Part shown: in pieces, positions 10,255 through 19,163 of the stretch | How positions within the stretch are numbered: the stretch's first letter is position 1 | Layout: every line of letters begins with the position of its first letter | Assembly: GCF_022376445.1 (NCBI RefSeq) | Contig: NW_025955599.1 | Location: 1 to 19,163 of the forward strand | Length of the DNA stretch: 19,163 bases | Direction: 5' to 3' | Origin: Fomitopsis serialis | Lineage: Eukaryota; Basidiomycota; Agaricomycetes; Polyporales; Fomitopsidaceae | Program-made: the position numbers and the translations under genes | The notes under the pieces: generated by a model | What the model was told of the DNA's origin: nothing | The model's input: the letters and a program-made list of their open reading frames with translations, nothing else | Database searches by the model: none

Positions 10255-10448
10255 GACGGCAGTGGACAAGCTCAGATGAAGGCAGCCAAGTCCAGATGGA
10301 TCGGTGTATCAGCAGAGTCGCGACGCGTTCGCGCCTCGGCGTGTCTGTGAGAGCCTCAGAGAGACGCCACCGGGACCACGGCGCCATCGATCGCTATATA
10401 TTGCGGACCCGCACTCCTCTCCTCCCCATACCCTTGCCATCGCACACC
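10255..10448. promoter_or_regulatory. Divergent promoter shared by the Stm1-like gene and PGK1
   Basis: Only 194 bp separate the two start codons, which point away from each other, so the promoters overlap or are shared. On the PGK1 side there is TATATATT at 10395-10402, 49 nt before the ATG. A pyrimidine-rich CT block follows (10411-10428), typical of highly expressed fungal genes around the transcription start. The ATG context CACACCATG is favourable. No comparable TATA box is evident on the Stm1-like side. Confidence 0.6.
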
Positions 10449-12021
10449 ATGTCCCTCTCCAACAAGCTCTCCATCACCGACCTCGACCTCAAGGGCAAGC
10501 GTGTCCTCATCCGCGTCGACTTCAATGTGCCGATGCAGGATGGCAAGGTCACCAACCCCGCGGTATGTCCGCATTCGATCGTACCATCGGGCGGCCGGAA
10601 TTAACAGCTTGCAGCGTATCGTCGCGGCGTTGCCCACTATCAAATATGCGCTAGAGAACGGTGAGCCGCAGCCAGGTCCGAGCGAGGTGGGACGTGTCTA
10701 AACGCGAGTCCAGGAGCCTCCAAGGTTGTCTTGATGTCCCACCTCGGCCGTCCCGACGGCAAGGTAGTGGCCAAGTACTCTCTTGAGCCGGTCTCCAAGG
10801 AGCTCGAAAAGCAGATTAGCAAGCCCGTCATCTTCGTGCACGACTCCGTCGGCGCCGACGTCGAAAAGGCCGTCGCAGAGGCGCCTAACGGCTCGATCGT
10901 CCTCCTCGAGAACCTGCGGTTCCACATCGAGGAGGAAGGCTCCGTAAAGGATAAGGAGGGCAAGAAGACCAAAGCCGACCCCGCAAAGGTCGATGCTTTC
11001 CGCGTGGGCCTCACGAAGCTCGGGGATGTCTACGTGAACGACGCCTTCGGTACGGCGCACCGTGCGCACTCGAGTATGGTCGGTGTGAAGCTGCAGCAGC
11101 GCGCGGCTGGCTTCCTCATGAAGAAGGAGCTCGACTACTTCGCAAAGGCCCTTGAGCACCCTGAGCGCCCCTTCCTGGCCATCCTCGGTGGCGCGAAGGT
11201 CTCAGACAAGATTCAGCTCATCGAAAACATGCTGGACAAAGTCAACTCTCTCATCATCTGCGGTGGGATGGCCTTCACGTTCAAGAAGACGCTCGACAAC
11301 GTCCCGGTACGCCGTGACCTTATCATGGAGTTCCGTCGGTGGCTTAATAGCGGACGTAGATCGGCAACTCGCTCTTCGACCAGGCAGGCTCCGAAAAGGT
11401 CGCTGCCCTCATCGAGAAGGCGAAGCAGCGCAATATCAAGATCGTCTTCCCCGTCGACTTCGTCACCGCAGACAAGTTCGACAAGGACGCGGCGGTGAGT
11501 CTCTCATGTTGCAGACACTCAGCGATGCTCATTCGCACCAAAGACGGGTACCGCAGACGATGTGAGCGGAATTCCAGACGGGTGGATGGGTCTCGACTCG
11601 GGCCCGAAGAGCCGCGCACTCTTCAAGGCGACCGTGCTCGAGTCCAAGACGATCCTTTGGAACGGGTGGGTAGCGTCGATGACACCACTATTCAATTATT
11701 GCTGATCGGGCCGAACCCAGTCCCCCGGGCGTCTTCGAATTCCCCAAGTTCGCGGAAGGCTCGAAGGCGCTCCTTGACGCGACGGTCGAGGCAGCGCAGA
11801 ACGGCGCGACTGTGATTGTCGGCGGCGGTGACACCGCGACGGTCGTTGCGCAGCACGGTCTGGAGGACAAGCTCAGTCATGTCAGCACTGGTGGTGGTGC
11901 GAGTCTCGAGCTCCTTGAGGGCAAGGTGAGTGCTGTCGCTGTACGCGTCTTGCGATACGCGGATTCTAACAGCTGGCTCTTGCAGACGCTGCCCGGTGTC
12001 GCGGAGCTCAGCGAGAAGTAG
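10449..12021 (+). CDS. PGK1: Phosphoglycerate kinase
   Basis: Seven exons join in frame: 10449-10562, 10615-10660, 10714-11306, 11360-11494, 11544-11665, 11721-11925 and 11986-12021. They give 416 aa, the same length as yeast Pgk1. Introns are 49-60 nt. The enzyme transfers phosphate from 1,3-bisphosphoglycerate to ADP in cytosolic glycolysis. Family motifs are RVDFNVP (22-28), SHLGRPDG (62-69), the LLENLRFH and [15 protein letters not shown] substrate-side motifs, [50 protein letters not shown], and the nucleotide-side GGGDTATV (371-378) and [14 protein letters not shown]. Codons strongly prefer C or G in the third position, as in highly expressed fungal genes. The acceptor of exon 5 is AAAG at 11543, a weak site; it is chosen because the nearby CGCAG acceptor would hit a stop at once. 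Nothing appears broken. Confidence 0.97.
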
Positions 12022-12692
12022 ACCGACGAGCCTGAGTGGGTGCTATAAATGCAGAAGACAACGAATAGAACGCGGTGTACGTGTACGCAGAAGCAAATGA
12101 CTTAGACTACTGTTGCTGTAGCACCATAATGACGACTCCGTACCCGCATGCGCGCGGTCCCGCAGACCTATTTGGTATACTGTGTCAATGAAGACCGGAA
12201 TTATAAGATGGCAGTGTCGACAAAGCTTGATGCACCGTGTACTACTATATATAGTAATCCTAGCCATTCAATGTTCAACGTTCAACGTTCAGGCCTACGG
12301 ATATCGCGACCAATTACGAAGCAATATTGGTCGACTCCACCAACGGAACTCGGAACTTCTACATATTCATACTGAATTTTGACTGAAGTATCATACCATT
12401 TGGCTCTGCGATGATCCCAATTTCACGGGTGAGTTCTGTCAGCGGTGACTCACTGTGATCATGATATCACTGAGCGTGCGAGACAACCATAGTGATCGAG
12501 GTAAGTAAGTCAATAGTGGCGGATCAATACTCCATGTAACGAAATTGTAATACAAGTAAGTAAGTAAGTAAGTAAGTAAGTAGCATGAGCCATCTGGCGC
12601 GCATGGGAGCCTACTTGCTAACGTCCGTCACGGTTGCGCACGACGTCGAGCCGACGACGCTCGTGCACACACACACCTTCTGAGTCTAAGCC
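12022..12692. other. Intergenic: PGK1 3' flank and JHD1 promoter
   Basis: About 670 bp with no gene. It contains a 14-bp perfect palindrome TACTATATATAGTA (12243-12256), a short 7-bp repeat (GTTCAAC twice plus a partial copy, 12273-12291) and an AAGT microsatellite (12554-12581). A GATCCCAATTTCACGGG word (12413-12429) resembles one inside the VIT/VWA repeat block. The ACACAC run at 12667-12674 lies just before the JHD1 ATG. No TATA box is evident for JHD1. Confidence 0.5.
12554..12581 (+). repeat. Microsatellite (AAGT)7
   Basis: Seven perfect AAGT units run from 12554 to 12581. A shorter GTAAGTAAGT lies upstream at 12501-12510. The tract sits about 110 bp before the JHD1 start codon. It also contains repeated GTAAGT words, which match the splice-donor consensus if transcribed. 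Confidence 0.9.
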
Positions 12693-15523
12693 ATGGCCCG
12701 TGCTCGCCGCCGCAACGGTAAGAAAACACCCGAATCTGGGGCTGCAGAAGAGCCGGAGGAGGCTGCCGTTGAGGCGACCGAGGCGACCACTCAGGATAAC
12801 AACGATTCGTGTCCTGCCTGCAACGGCAGCGACACGCAGCAGTGGGCGGCGGCGGACAAGGAGAACTGGGTCCGCTGCGACGCATGCAAAACATGGTACC
12901 ACTGGCGCTGCGCGGGCGACGGCAGCGACCTCGATGCCATCGACAAATGGTCAGACCCATCGTCGTGTACCCGTGACGAGCCTTGGCCGCGCTGACCATG
13001 ACTCCACCCGCTGGGTAAGACAGGTTCTGCAAGGCGTGCATGGCCCAGGACCCAGCACGGACGATCACGATGAAGCCGCCGGCGCGCAAGTCGGCGCGGA
13101 AGAAGACGCAGCGCGACTACGCCGGCCTGCACAATGTCGGCGCGGAGGCGGGGCCGGACAAGTGGTTGCGCATCCTCGAGGGCAAGAAGATCAGTGGCGA
13201 CCCATTCCGGCGGATGAAGGGCTCGGAGGTCGGCGTGGAATGGCTGGAGAACGACGAGAGTGCGATGAAGGAGCCGATCGTGATCGAGGCTCCTGAGGGG
13301 CTGGGGATGAAGATGCCGCTGAAGAGCTTCACGGTGGAGGATGTTGCGACGGTCATAGGGGAGGATTCCCCAGTGGAGGTCATTGGTGCGTCTCTTTCCT
13401 TGAGAATGTCTGAACGACTGGGACATACATATCTGGGACGCGTCCCCGGGACTGGACGGCCTTCACACTTCCACTTACCGCAGTTCTTGCACTCGAACAC
13501 TGGTACAGCCTTGCGTATTCGTGCTACACCTCGACTCCGTCCGTCTGCTGCTCTCGCATGTTTATGAAGCCATCCAAGGAGGCGCGAAGTCAAAGCGCAA
13601 GCAAAGTGGCGGAGGAGGCGCGAGGCGGCAGCAGCGCGGAGCGGTGTATAGTGTCTCACATCACGGACTCCTTATGTGACTGGATCTGACGTCCCGCGTC
13701 CCTCGTCCCGGGGATGGATGAGTCCTCGTGGTTTCGACTTTCTACTTGTCTTTGGCGGTGTTTCAGGACTGCTCACTCACGTGCATGTATTCTTCAAGAC
13801 GTCGCTACACAGTCGAACGTCCCCGGATGGACACTGGGCAAGTGGGCAGAGTACTACAACCAAGAGCCTTCCGCCCGCGACAAAGTCCGAAACGTCATCT
13901 CGCTCGAGATATCTGGGACGGAGCTTGCGGACAAGGTGCTCCCGCCACGGGTGGTACGCGAGTTGGATTGGGTGGAGAAGTTCTGGCCCAGTACGAAGAG
14001 GGGCAGAGGGAACGCGTACCCGAAAGTGCAGCTGTATTGCTTAATGGGCGTTGCCGGTGCTTGGACTGTGAGTTCTATAAGTTGCTGTTCGCTATCTTAT
14101 TGACTCGCGGCAGGACTGGCATGTCGACTTCGCTGGATCTTCCGTCTACTACCACATCCTGCATGGTACCAAAGTGTGGATAGTCTCATGTTCTCAGCCA
14201 CGGCGCGACTAAATTTTGGCCCTAGGTGTTCTACTTCATCCGGCCGACTGCTGCGAACCTGCATGCGTACGAAAGATGGTCGGGGACGGAGATGCAGAAC
14301 CACTCATGGCTGGGCGATCTGTGCGACGACGTCTTCAAGGTCGAGCTTCATGATGGAAACACTATGATCATCCCGACAGGATGGATTCATGCCGTGGTAA
14401 GTATCAGCATATCACGAGAGCCCATGACTAAAGATGGTTTAGTACACGCCGGAGGACACGCTCGTATTTGGCGGCAACTTCTTGCATTCGTACAATGTCC
14501 CGATCCGTGAGTGCTCTCTTCGATGTCAATGGGAACATACTGAGTGGTGAGTAGAGCTGAAAGTGCGCGAGATCGAAATCAACACGCATGTGCCGAAGAA
14601 GTTCAGGTTCCCTCACTTCGTCAAGTATGTCCATGATGTATCATGGCCTTTACACGTTCTGATCATGATGCAGGCTTTGCTGGTACGCTGCCGAGAAGTA
14701 CCTCCGTGACCTGAAAGCCAAGGAAGAGTTCTCCGCGCGCGTACTCGAGTCCATCGAAGCACTGGCGGACTTTTTAGTCGGGGAGGCGCGTGCGATGGAG
14801 CGCGGCACGGACCATGCGAAGCGGGAGGCCAAAGAGCAAGTACCAGGCGACCGTGTGAAGGACGCGCCGGCGGTCGCACGAGAGCTGCGCTGGCGCGTGC
14901 GGCTTGCGCGAGGAGAGCCCAGCGACGACGAGGGGCGTGGACACAGAAAGCAGTTGAAGAGCAACGGCAGCGCCGACAGCCTGTCGAACGGCACGAGCGC
15001 GAAGCGAAAGCGCACACCTGTCACCGACGACACCGGGATGTTCAGGAATTTTACGCCCAGGCTGTGGGAGCGCGTCGTTACTGAGCCCGTCGAGCGGGAG
15101 AGCCGCATGATCAAGGCTCGGCGGCCAGCGCCGGACGGGGAAGACTGGAAGTCGCGTTGGGTGGAATGGAAGGAGGGTGTGGACTGGGAGAGCGAGGAAG
15201 GGGCAGGGGAGGTGCAGATAGAGCGGAGAAAAGACGTGATCGTGAAGGTGAGGAGGACAGAGAAGGGGGTCGAGAGGCAGCGGGTCGAGAGGGTGCTCGA
15301 GGAGTGGGTTTGGGGAGGTCAAGAAGCTCAAGATCAAGCAGACGTGAAGGCTCCAGTGGTGAAAGAGGACGGGGATGTGGACATGAGGGATCCATCGGCC
15401 GTCGCTATTGCAGATGGAGGAACGACGAAGGTGGAGGACCGTCCGGAGGCTTCGGATTTGAATGGACATGCGATGGACATCGTCACCTCCAACGAGACGG
15501 TGCCTCAAGCAGCAGCAGCCTAG
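12693..15523 (+). CDS. JHD1: JHD1/KDM2-type JmjC histone demethylase with PHD finger
   Basis: Eight exons join in frame: 12693-12949, 13024-13385, 13799-14067, 14114-14173, 14226-14396, 14443-14506, 14555-14624 and 14674-15523, giving 700 aa. A PHD finger has Cys40, Cys43, Cys62, Cys65, His70, Cys73, Cys88 and Cys91; Trp86 is split by intron 1, whose donor is GTCAGA, a weak one. A JmjC domain follows: TDWHVDF gives the iron ligands His299 and Asp301, His371 in IPTGWIHAV is the third, and Lys316 (HGTKVF) is the likely 2-oxoglutarate lysine. The spacing equals that in human KDM2[21 protein letters not shown] and CWYAAEKYL complete the KDM2-like core. The C-terminal 250 residues are charged and disordered, with no CXXC zinc finger, F-box or leucine-rich repeats. 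Family knowledge: these are nuclear Fe(II)/2-oxoglutarate dioxygenases that remove methyl groups from H3K36. All catalytic residues are present. Intron 2 is 413 nt, while the others are 46-74 nt. Confidence 0.93.
13386..13798 (+). other. Oversized intron 2 of JHD1
   Basis: This 413-nt intron runs from donor GTGCGT to acceptor TTCAAG. Flanking exons give a continuous family sequence across it (VEVI then [11 protein letters not shown]), so no exon is missing. It contains a perfect 12-bp palindrome GGGACGCGTCCC (13435-13446). It also has a 10-bp inverted pair: TCCCCGGGAC (13443-13452) and GTCCCGGGGA (13705-13714). A purine-rich GGAGGAGGCGCGAGG tract lies between. It may be a decayed miniature insertion; no coding content is supported. 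Confidence 0.6.
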
Positions 15524-15921
15524 GATTCGCTCTATCATTATTCACTTCGCTTTGTATAATCTTCTTGTCTTCGTCGGGAAATTAAGTCTTGCCATGGCTT
15601 GGATCCGGACGAGCTCCCCGCGGCCGCGTGCAACTAAGATTAGACTACTTATGTAAGACAGCGCTTGTCCGGCGATCGCCTTCACTAGCACTGATCACTA
15701 CTATTAATAACCTGCTTATAAGTGTTTATATTGCGCGTGGTAACAAGGGTAAGTAATGCCCTGAAGCGTCCTGTAATCGCGGGAATAAGGAAGATCATCG
15801 GTGTTCCCAGAGCCGTTGAGACCTCGTGTGTCTGCTACCTCTACCTCCTCCCCTTTCGCCTTCATACAGCTTCATACCCTCGCCGACTGCAGGTGCGGCG
15901 ATACCGACGGTCAGCAACATC
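15524..15921. other. Intergenic: JHD1 3' flank and Skt5-like promoter/5' UTR
   Basis: About 400 bp with no gene recognised. An AT-rich patch (15697-15733, including TTATAAGTG) lies about 200 bp before the next start codon. A pyrimidine-rich run (CTACCTCTACCTCCTCCCC, 15836-15854) precedes the ATG, as at active fungal promoters. Confidence 0.45.
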
Positions 15922-18361
15922 ATGGCCGACACCCAAGCGCAACCTGCGCAGGCGCAGGCTGACCCAAGGTTCGCTCAGTACCCCCCCATGCCTCCAGACG
16001 GTCAGCATCGGATGCCTATCCATCATTATACCCTCGACGACGCCGCTGCTGCCCACCATTACCAACAATATCCCGATGGTGAGTCTTCTGCAGCTCACTC
16101 GCCGTTCCCATAAGAGTCTTAAGCGGCCGCGCTATGCGACTAACGCGTAGCGAACCCACTCATGCGGCATCAGAACCACTCCGTACCCTCGCTACCGACT
16201 CAGCAACACCACCATGAGCCAGCTCCGCCCATGCCGCCGCCGTACGAGGAGACCGACGTCCTTGGCAGTCTGAACAACCTGCGAATCAGCGACCCGTACG
16301 GGCGCGGGACCACGCCGTTCCAACCTGGCTACGACCCAATACAACGTGCGGGCACGTCCATGTCCGTGCACTCCGCCATGTCCGTGCAAACACACGCACG
16401 TATGGGACCTCATCATCATGCCAGTCTGCCGGCATCGCCCGATCAGGCAGTGCGACGGATGCCTCCTGGTCGCCCGCAGGATCCCAACAGGCAGAACGAC
16501 GTGAATTCGGTGCATTCGGTACAATCTGTGGGTAGCGGGGGCAGCGGGAGTGCGTACAACAGTGTTTACAGCGATCACACGCAGGATTCGTTTGCGTACG
16601 ACGGGTCGGCGGAGACGGATGGCACGAGTCTGTACTCGCACGACGACTCGTCGTACCAGCACCATCAAAACGGCGGTGCACTTTCGCCGCATGCGGGCGG
16701 GTATCCTGCGCGAAATTACTCGCTGCCACCAGAATGGCAAGGACAGGGCCATGGAAGCCAGGGATATGTTATGCAGGGACCGCCTCCCCAACAGAACTTC
16801 AACAGTTTGTACGCCGCTGCCTCTAATGTGCTCGGTATGGGACCGCCTCCTGGTGCTCCGGCGCCGCCACCGCCTGGAGGTTACATGCCACCGCCACAGC
16901 AGTACTACGGCGGCAACGGCCATTCCCCAGTGTCGACTCAGCCACCCCCGAACTTGCTCGGCGCTGCGCCATATCAGCCTGGCGCGCCCTCGATGTATAC
17001 TGCCTCGCAAACATCCCTCTCACGCGGTCCGTCAAACGCCTCTTCCATGCATCCGCCTGCCATGCCGCCCGCGCCTCCTCCCGAACCAATTGAAGAGGAG
17101 GTTGAATTCCGGAACAGGCCACCCATTGCACGGTCCGGCACAGCCGCCTCCGTCGCCCTACGCACACAGAAGACGAAAGCCATCGATCTCAGCTCGCCAC
17201 CCTTCACGAAGGCGTATATCGACGAGTACCGCACGCGCATTAAGGACGATCCGGACCCCGAGGCCCACTTCCTGTACGCCAAGTACCTCATTGAGGCGGC
17301 GAAGAAGTTCGGTGCGGATGCGAAGGATCAGCGGAACGTGAAGAAGTTCCGGGATACGCTGATCGGGGAGTCTCTCAAGGTCATGCGGAGGCTCGCGACG
17401 CAGGGTCAGGCGTACGATGAAGCGCAGTTCTTCCTGGCCAACTGCCACGGCACGGGCATGCTTGGTCTGCCCGTCGACCACGAGCGCGCATACCATCTGT
17501 ATCTGCAGGCGGCAAAGCAGAATCATGCGGCAGCGTGCTACCGTGTGGCGGTGTGTAACGAGATCGGGGCGGGCACACGACGGGAACCCCAGCGCGCACT
17601 CGCGTTCTACCGCAAGTCCGCTTCTTTGGGCGACACTGCTGCGATGTACAAGCTTGGCTGTATACTGCTGCGGGGGTCGCTAGGAGAGCAAGCAAACCCG
17701 CGCGAGGCGATTGGCTGGCTCAAGCGTGCCGCCGAGCAGGCGGACGAGGAGAATCCGCACGCTCTGCACGAGCTCGCGCTGCTGTACGAGTCAACGAACA
17801 GCGGCGTGGTACCGTACGACCCGGCCTATGCCAAGGAACTCTACACTCGCGCTGGACACCTTGGATACACCCACTCGCAGTACAAGCTCGGGCAATGCCA
17901 CGAGTACGGCAGCTTGACATGTCCTGTCGACCCTAGGAGGTCGATTGCATGGTACACCAAAGCTGCGGAAAAGGGCCACGCGGAGGCGGAGCTTGCGCTG
18001 AGCGGATGGTACTTGACCGGCAGTGAGGGCGTGCTCAAGCAGAGCGATTCAGAGGCGTACCTGTGGGCTAGGCGGGCGGCCAACAAGGGCTTGAGCAAGG
18101 CGGAGTATGCGGTAGGCTACTACGCCGAGGTTGGCATTGGCGTGAAGCAGGACGTCGAGTTTTCCAAGCGGTGGTACATGCGTGCGGCAGGTGCGTAGAG
18201 AATTGGAAGTCTTGAATTGTTCCCTGACTATTCCGTGTATAGCGCAAGGCAACAAACGAGCCATGAATCGTTTAACGGAGATGAAGCGCTCTGGCAACAA
18301 ACGAGCAAACATGGCACGGCCTACTCGCCAGGAGGCAAAAGACGAATGTGTGATTGTGTAG
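15922..18361 (+). CDS. SKT5: Sel1-repeat chitin synthase activator (Chs4/Skt5-like) with CaaX box
   Basis: Three exons join in frame: 15922-16078, 16151-18190 and 18243-18361, giving 771 aa. The first half is disordered and rich in Pro, Gln, His and Ser, with proline tracts. From about residue 396 a conserved start follows (IDLSSPPFTKAYIDEYRTRI). Then come seven Sel1-like repeats (about 475-750), for example AYHLYLQAAKQNHAAACYRV, ALAFYRKSASLGDTAAMYKL and SIAWYTKAAEKGHAEAELAL. The last repeat (WYMRAA plus AQGNKRAMNRL) is completed only by exon 3. The protein ends in a basic tail and CVIV, a CaaX prenylation box. Family knowledge: yeast Chs4/Skt5 activates the chitin synthase Chs3 at the plasma membrane and is prenylated at such a box. 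Both later introns have good branch sites (CTAAC near 16140, CTGAC near 18224). Reading straight past 18190 gives an early stop at 18196-18198 and loses the box. The role as chitin synthase regulator is inferred from the family and the CaaX end. Confidence 0.88.
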
Positions 18362-18550
18362 TGTCCGCGAGCGTGCTGGGTTCTCTGGGACGGTTTTTGA
18401 GGTCGTGCATCCGGTCCTTGGTTCTGCCTTGGTTGGGAGACGTTTCGATCCGCGTGTTATCTGTCTTCGCATTCGCTCCACGCCGTAGTCGTTGATCTTA
18501 TCTAATCTCCTTACTTGTACTACTCTTAATCCTGACCTTGTACGTACACC

Positions 18551-19163
18551 ATGGAAGACAGTGATGTGAGCTGGACTCCCGTGCATCCCGCCCCTCGGAG
18601 TGTTTCTGACCAGGGCGAGCAGAAATCTGTGCTTGAGCATCTTGACCTGCAGCAGCTCACCTGCCTCAACGAATCCGAAGATGAGGAGCATACATTCAAG
18701 TCCATCGTCTCGAACAGGACGAAAAACACCGGCGACGCGTACCTGCTGAGCGATGTCGATGAGCAGCTGCTCCTGAATGTTACAGTGAGTCTCGACGTAC
18801 TACACGCATGCATTCATGGCTACAGCTGGGCACAGTTCAATCAGACGGTACGGATACGCTCGATTGCCATCCAGTCGTCGAATGTGGCGCAGGCCCCTCG
18901 GAAAATCAAGCTCTTGATCAACCGCCCTACGATCGGCTTCGACGATTTCTCCGAGGGCGAGTTCACTCAAGAGTTCGAGCTCACTGAGGACCAGGTGAAG
19001 GAGGGAAGCGATCCCGCTGAGATTCGTCCGCTTCCAGGCCGTCAATGCGCTGCATGTGCGTACCGGCGACCTACCACTGAATGTAACTTGACCGCCGCAT
19101 CGTGTAGATCTTCGTGGAGTCCAACCATGGCGACGAGGAGCAGACTCGGATCGATGCAATTGA
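18551..19163 (+). CDS. PITH-domain protein, 5' part, with apparent frame break
   Basis: Exons are 18551-18784, 18836-19055 and 19108 onward, running off the window. The sequence follows the PITH domain (the C-terminal domain of thioredoxin-like protein 1, which binds the 26S proteasome): LEHLDLQQLTCLNE, DAYLLSDVDEQLLLN, then FNQTVRIRSIAIQSSN, APRKIKLLINRPTIGFDDF, ELTEDQVKEG, and after an intron IFVESNHGDEEQTRIDAI. Between ELTEDQVKEG and the next conserved piece, PLRFVRFQAVNALH, the frame shifts near 19005-19012. The shift corresponds to one extra or two missing bases. No thioredoxin domain precedes it: only about 40 residues come before the PITH start, so it is either a PITHD1-like protein or lacks the usual N-terminal domain. 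Its introns are 51 and 52 nt. The family is clear; integrity is uncertain. Confidence 0.8.
   Translation, partial: MEDSDVSWTPVHPAPRSVSDQGEQKSVLEHLDLQQLTCLNESEDEEHTFKSIVSNRTKNTGDAYLLSDVDEQLLLNVTVSLDVLHACIHGYSWAQFNQTVRIRSIAIQSSNVAQAPRKIKLLINRPTIGFDDFSEGEFTQEFELTEDQVKEGSDPAEIRPLPGRQCAACAYRRPTTECNLTAASCRSSWSPTMATRSRLGSMQL

Noticed and set aside
10640..11159. Minus-strand open frames opposite PGK1
   Set aside because: Antisense shadows caused by strong third-position C/G bias in PGK1.
11544..11566. Alternative CGCAG acceptor for PGK1 exon 5
   Set aside because: It would lead to a stop at once; the weaker AAAG acceptor at 11543 keeps the conserved sequence.
13117..13659. Long minus-strand open frame over JHD1 exon 2 and intron 2, with a CxxC pair
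   Set aside because: It mirrors GC-rich coding sequence, matches no family I know, and half of it lies opposite a confident exon.
14774..15538. 254-codon minus-strand open frame with hydrophobic and proline-rich stretches
   Set aside because: Shadow of the last JHD1 exon, which is in frame with the JmjC core and shows its charged tail composition.
16192..17010. 272-codon minus-strand open frame
   Set aside because: Arginine-rich shadow of the low-complexity Skt5-like N-terminus.
18191..18198. In-frame stop ending a 678-codon Sel1 open frame
   Set aside because: It lies in an intron with good donor, branch and acceptor; the next exon completes the last repeat and the CaaX end.
1..19163. tRNA, rRNA, CRISPR array or complete autonomous transposon
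   Set aside because: No B-box-like tRNA core, no regular spacer array and no transposase or reverse-transcriptase motif was seen on either strand.

Overview
The window looks like nuclear DNA of a filamentous basidiomycete (Agaricomycete-type). It is GC-rich and gene-dense. Almost every gene is cut by many short introns of about 46-78 nt, with GTRNGT donors, CTRAY-like branch sites and YAG acceptors. The proteins are conserved eukaryotic or fungal families. I saw no bacterial, viral, CRISPR, tRNA or rRNA feature. Gene models were built by hand, by joining exons so that reading frame, splice sites and family similarity agree.

Layout, left to right. (1) 310-5273, minus: a VIT plus VWA domain protein. 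Its first six exons (5273-2909) are clean and carry a complete MIDAS motif. Its conserved C-terminal module lies 2 kb further on, at 864-310. Between them is a repeat-rich, essentially non-coding block (about 1226-2617) containing degenerate tandem repeats with spacings of 172 and 229 bp. (2) 6172-8823, minus: SDA1, a 60S ribosome biogenesis factor; 8 exons, 761 aa. (3) 9338-10254, minus: an Stm1/SERBP1/HABP4-type ribosome-associated RNA-binding protein; 4 exons, 254 aa. (4) 10449-12021, plus: PGK1, phosphoglycerate kinase; 7 exons, exactly 416 aa. It is divergent from (3) across a 194-bp promoter. (5) 12693-15523, plus: JHD1/KDM2-type histone demethylase with an N-terminal PHD finger and a JmjC domain; 8 exons, 700 aa. 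(6) 15922-18361, plus: a Sel1-repeat chitin synthase activator of the Chs4/Skt5 type; 3 exons, 771 aa. A small last exon supplies a C-terminal CaaX box. (7) 18551 to the window end, plus: the start of a PITH-domain protein with an apparent one-base frame break.

The genes form no single pathway. SDA1 and the Stm1-like gene both concern ribosomes (assembly and preservation), PGK1 is glycolytic, JHD1 acts on chromatin and Skt5 acts at the cell wall. The least ordinary points are the repeat block inside the VIT/VWA gene, the cryptic CaaX exon of the Skt5-like gene, two independent apparent frame breaks, and one oversized intron in JHD1. I did not find a convincing new multi-gene system.
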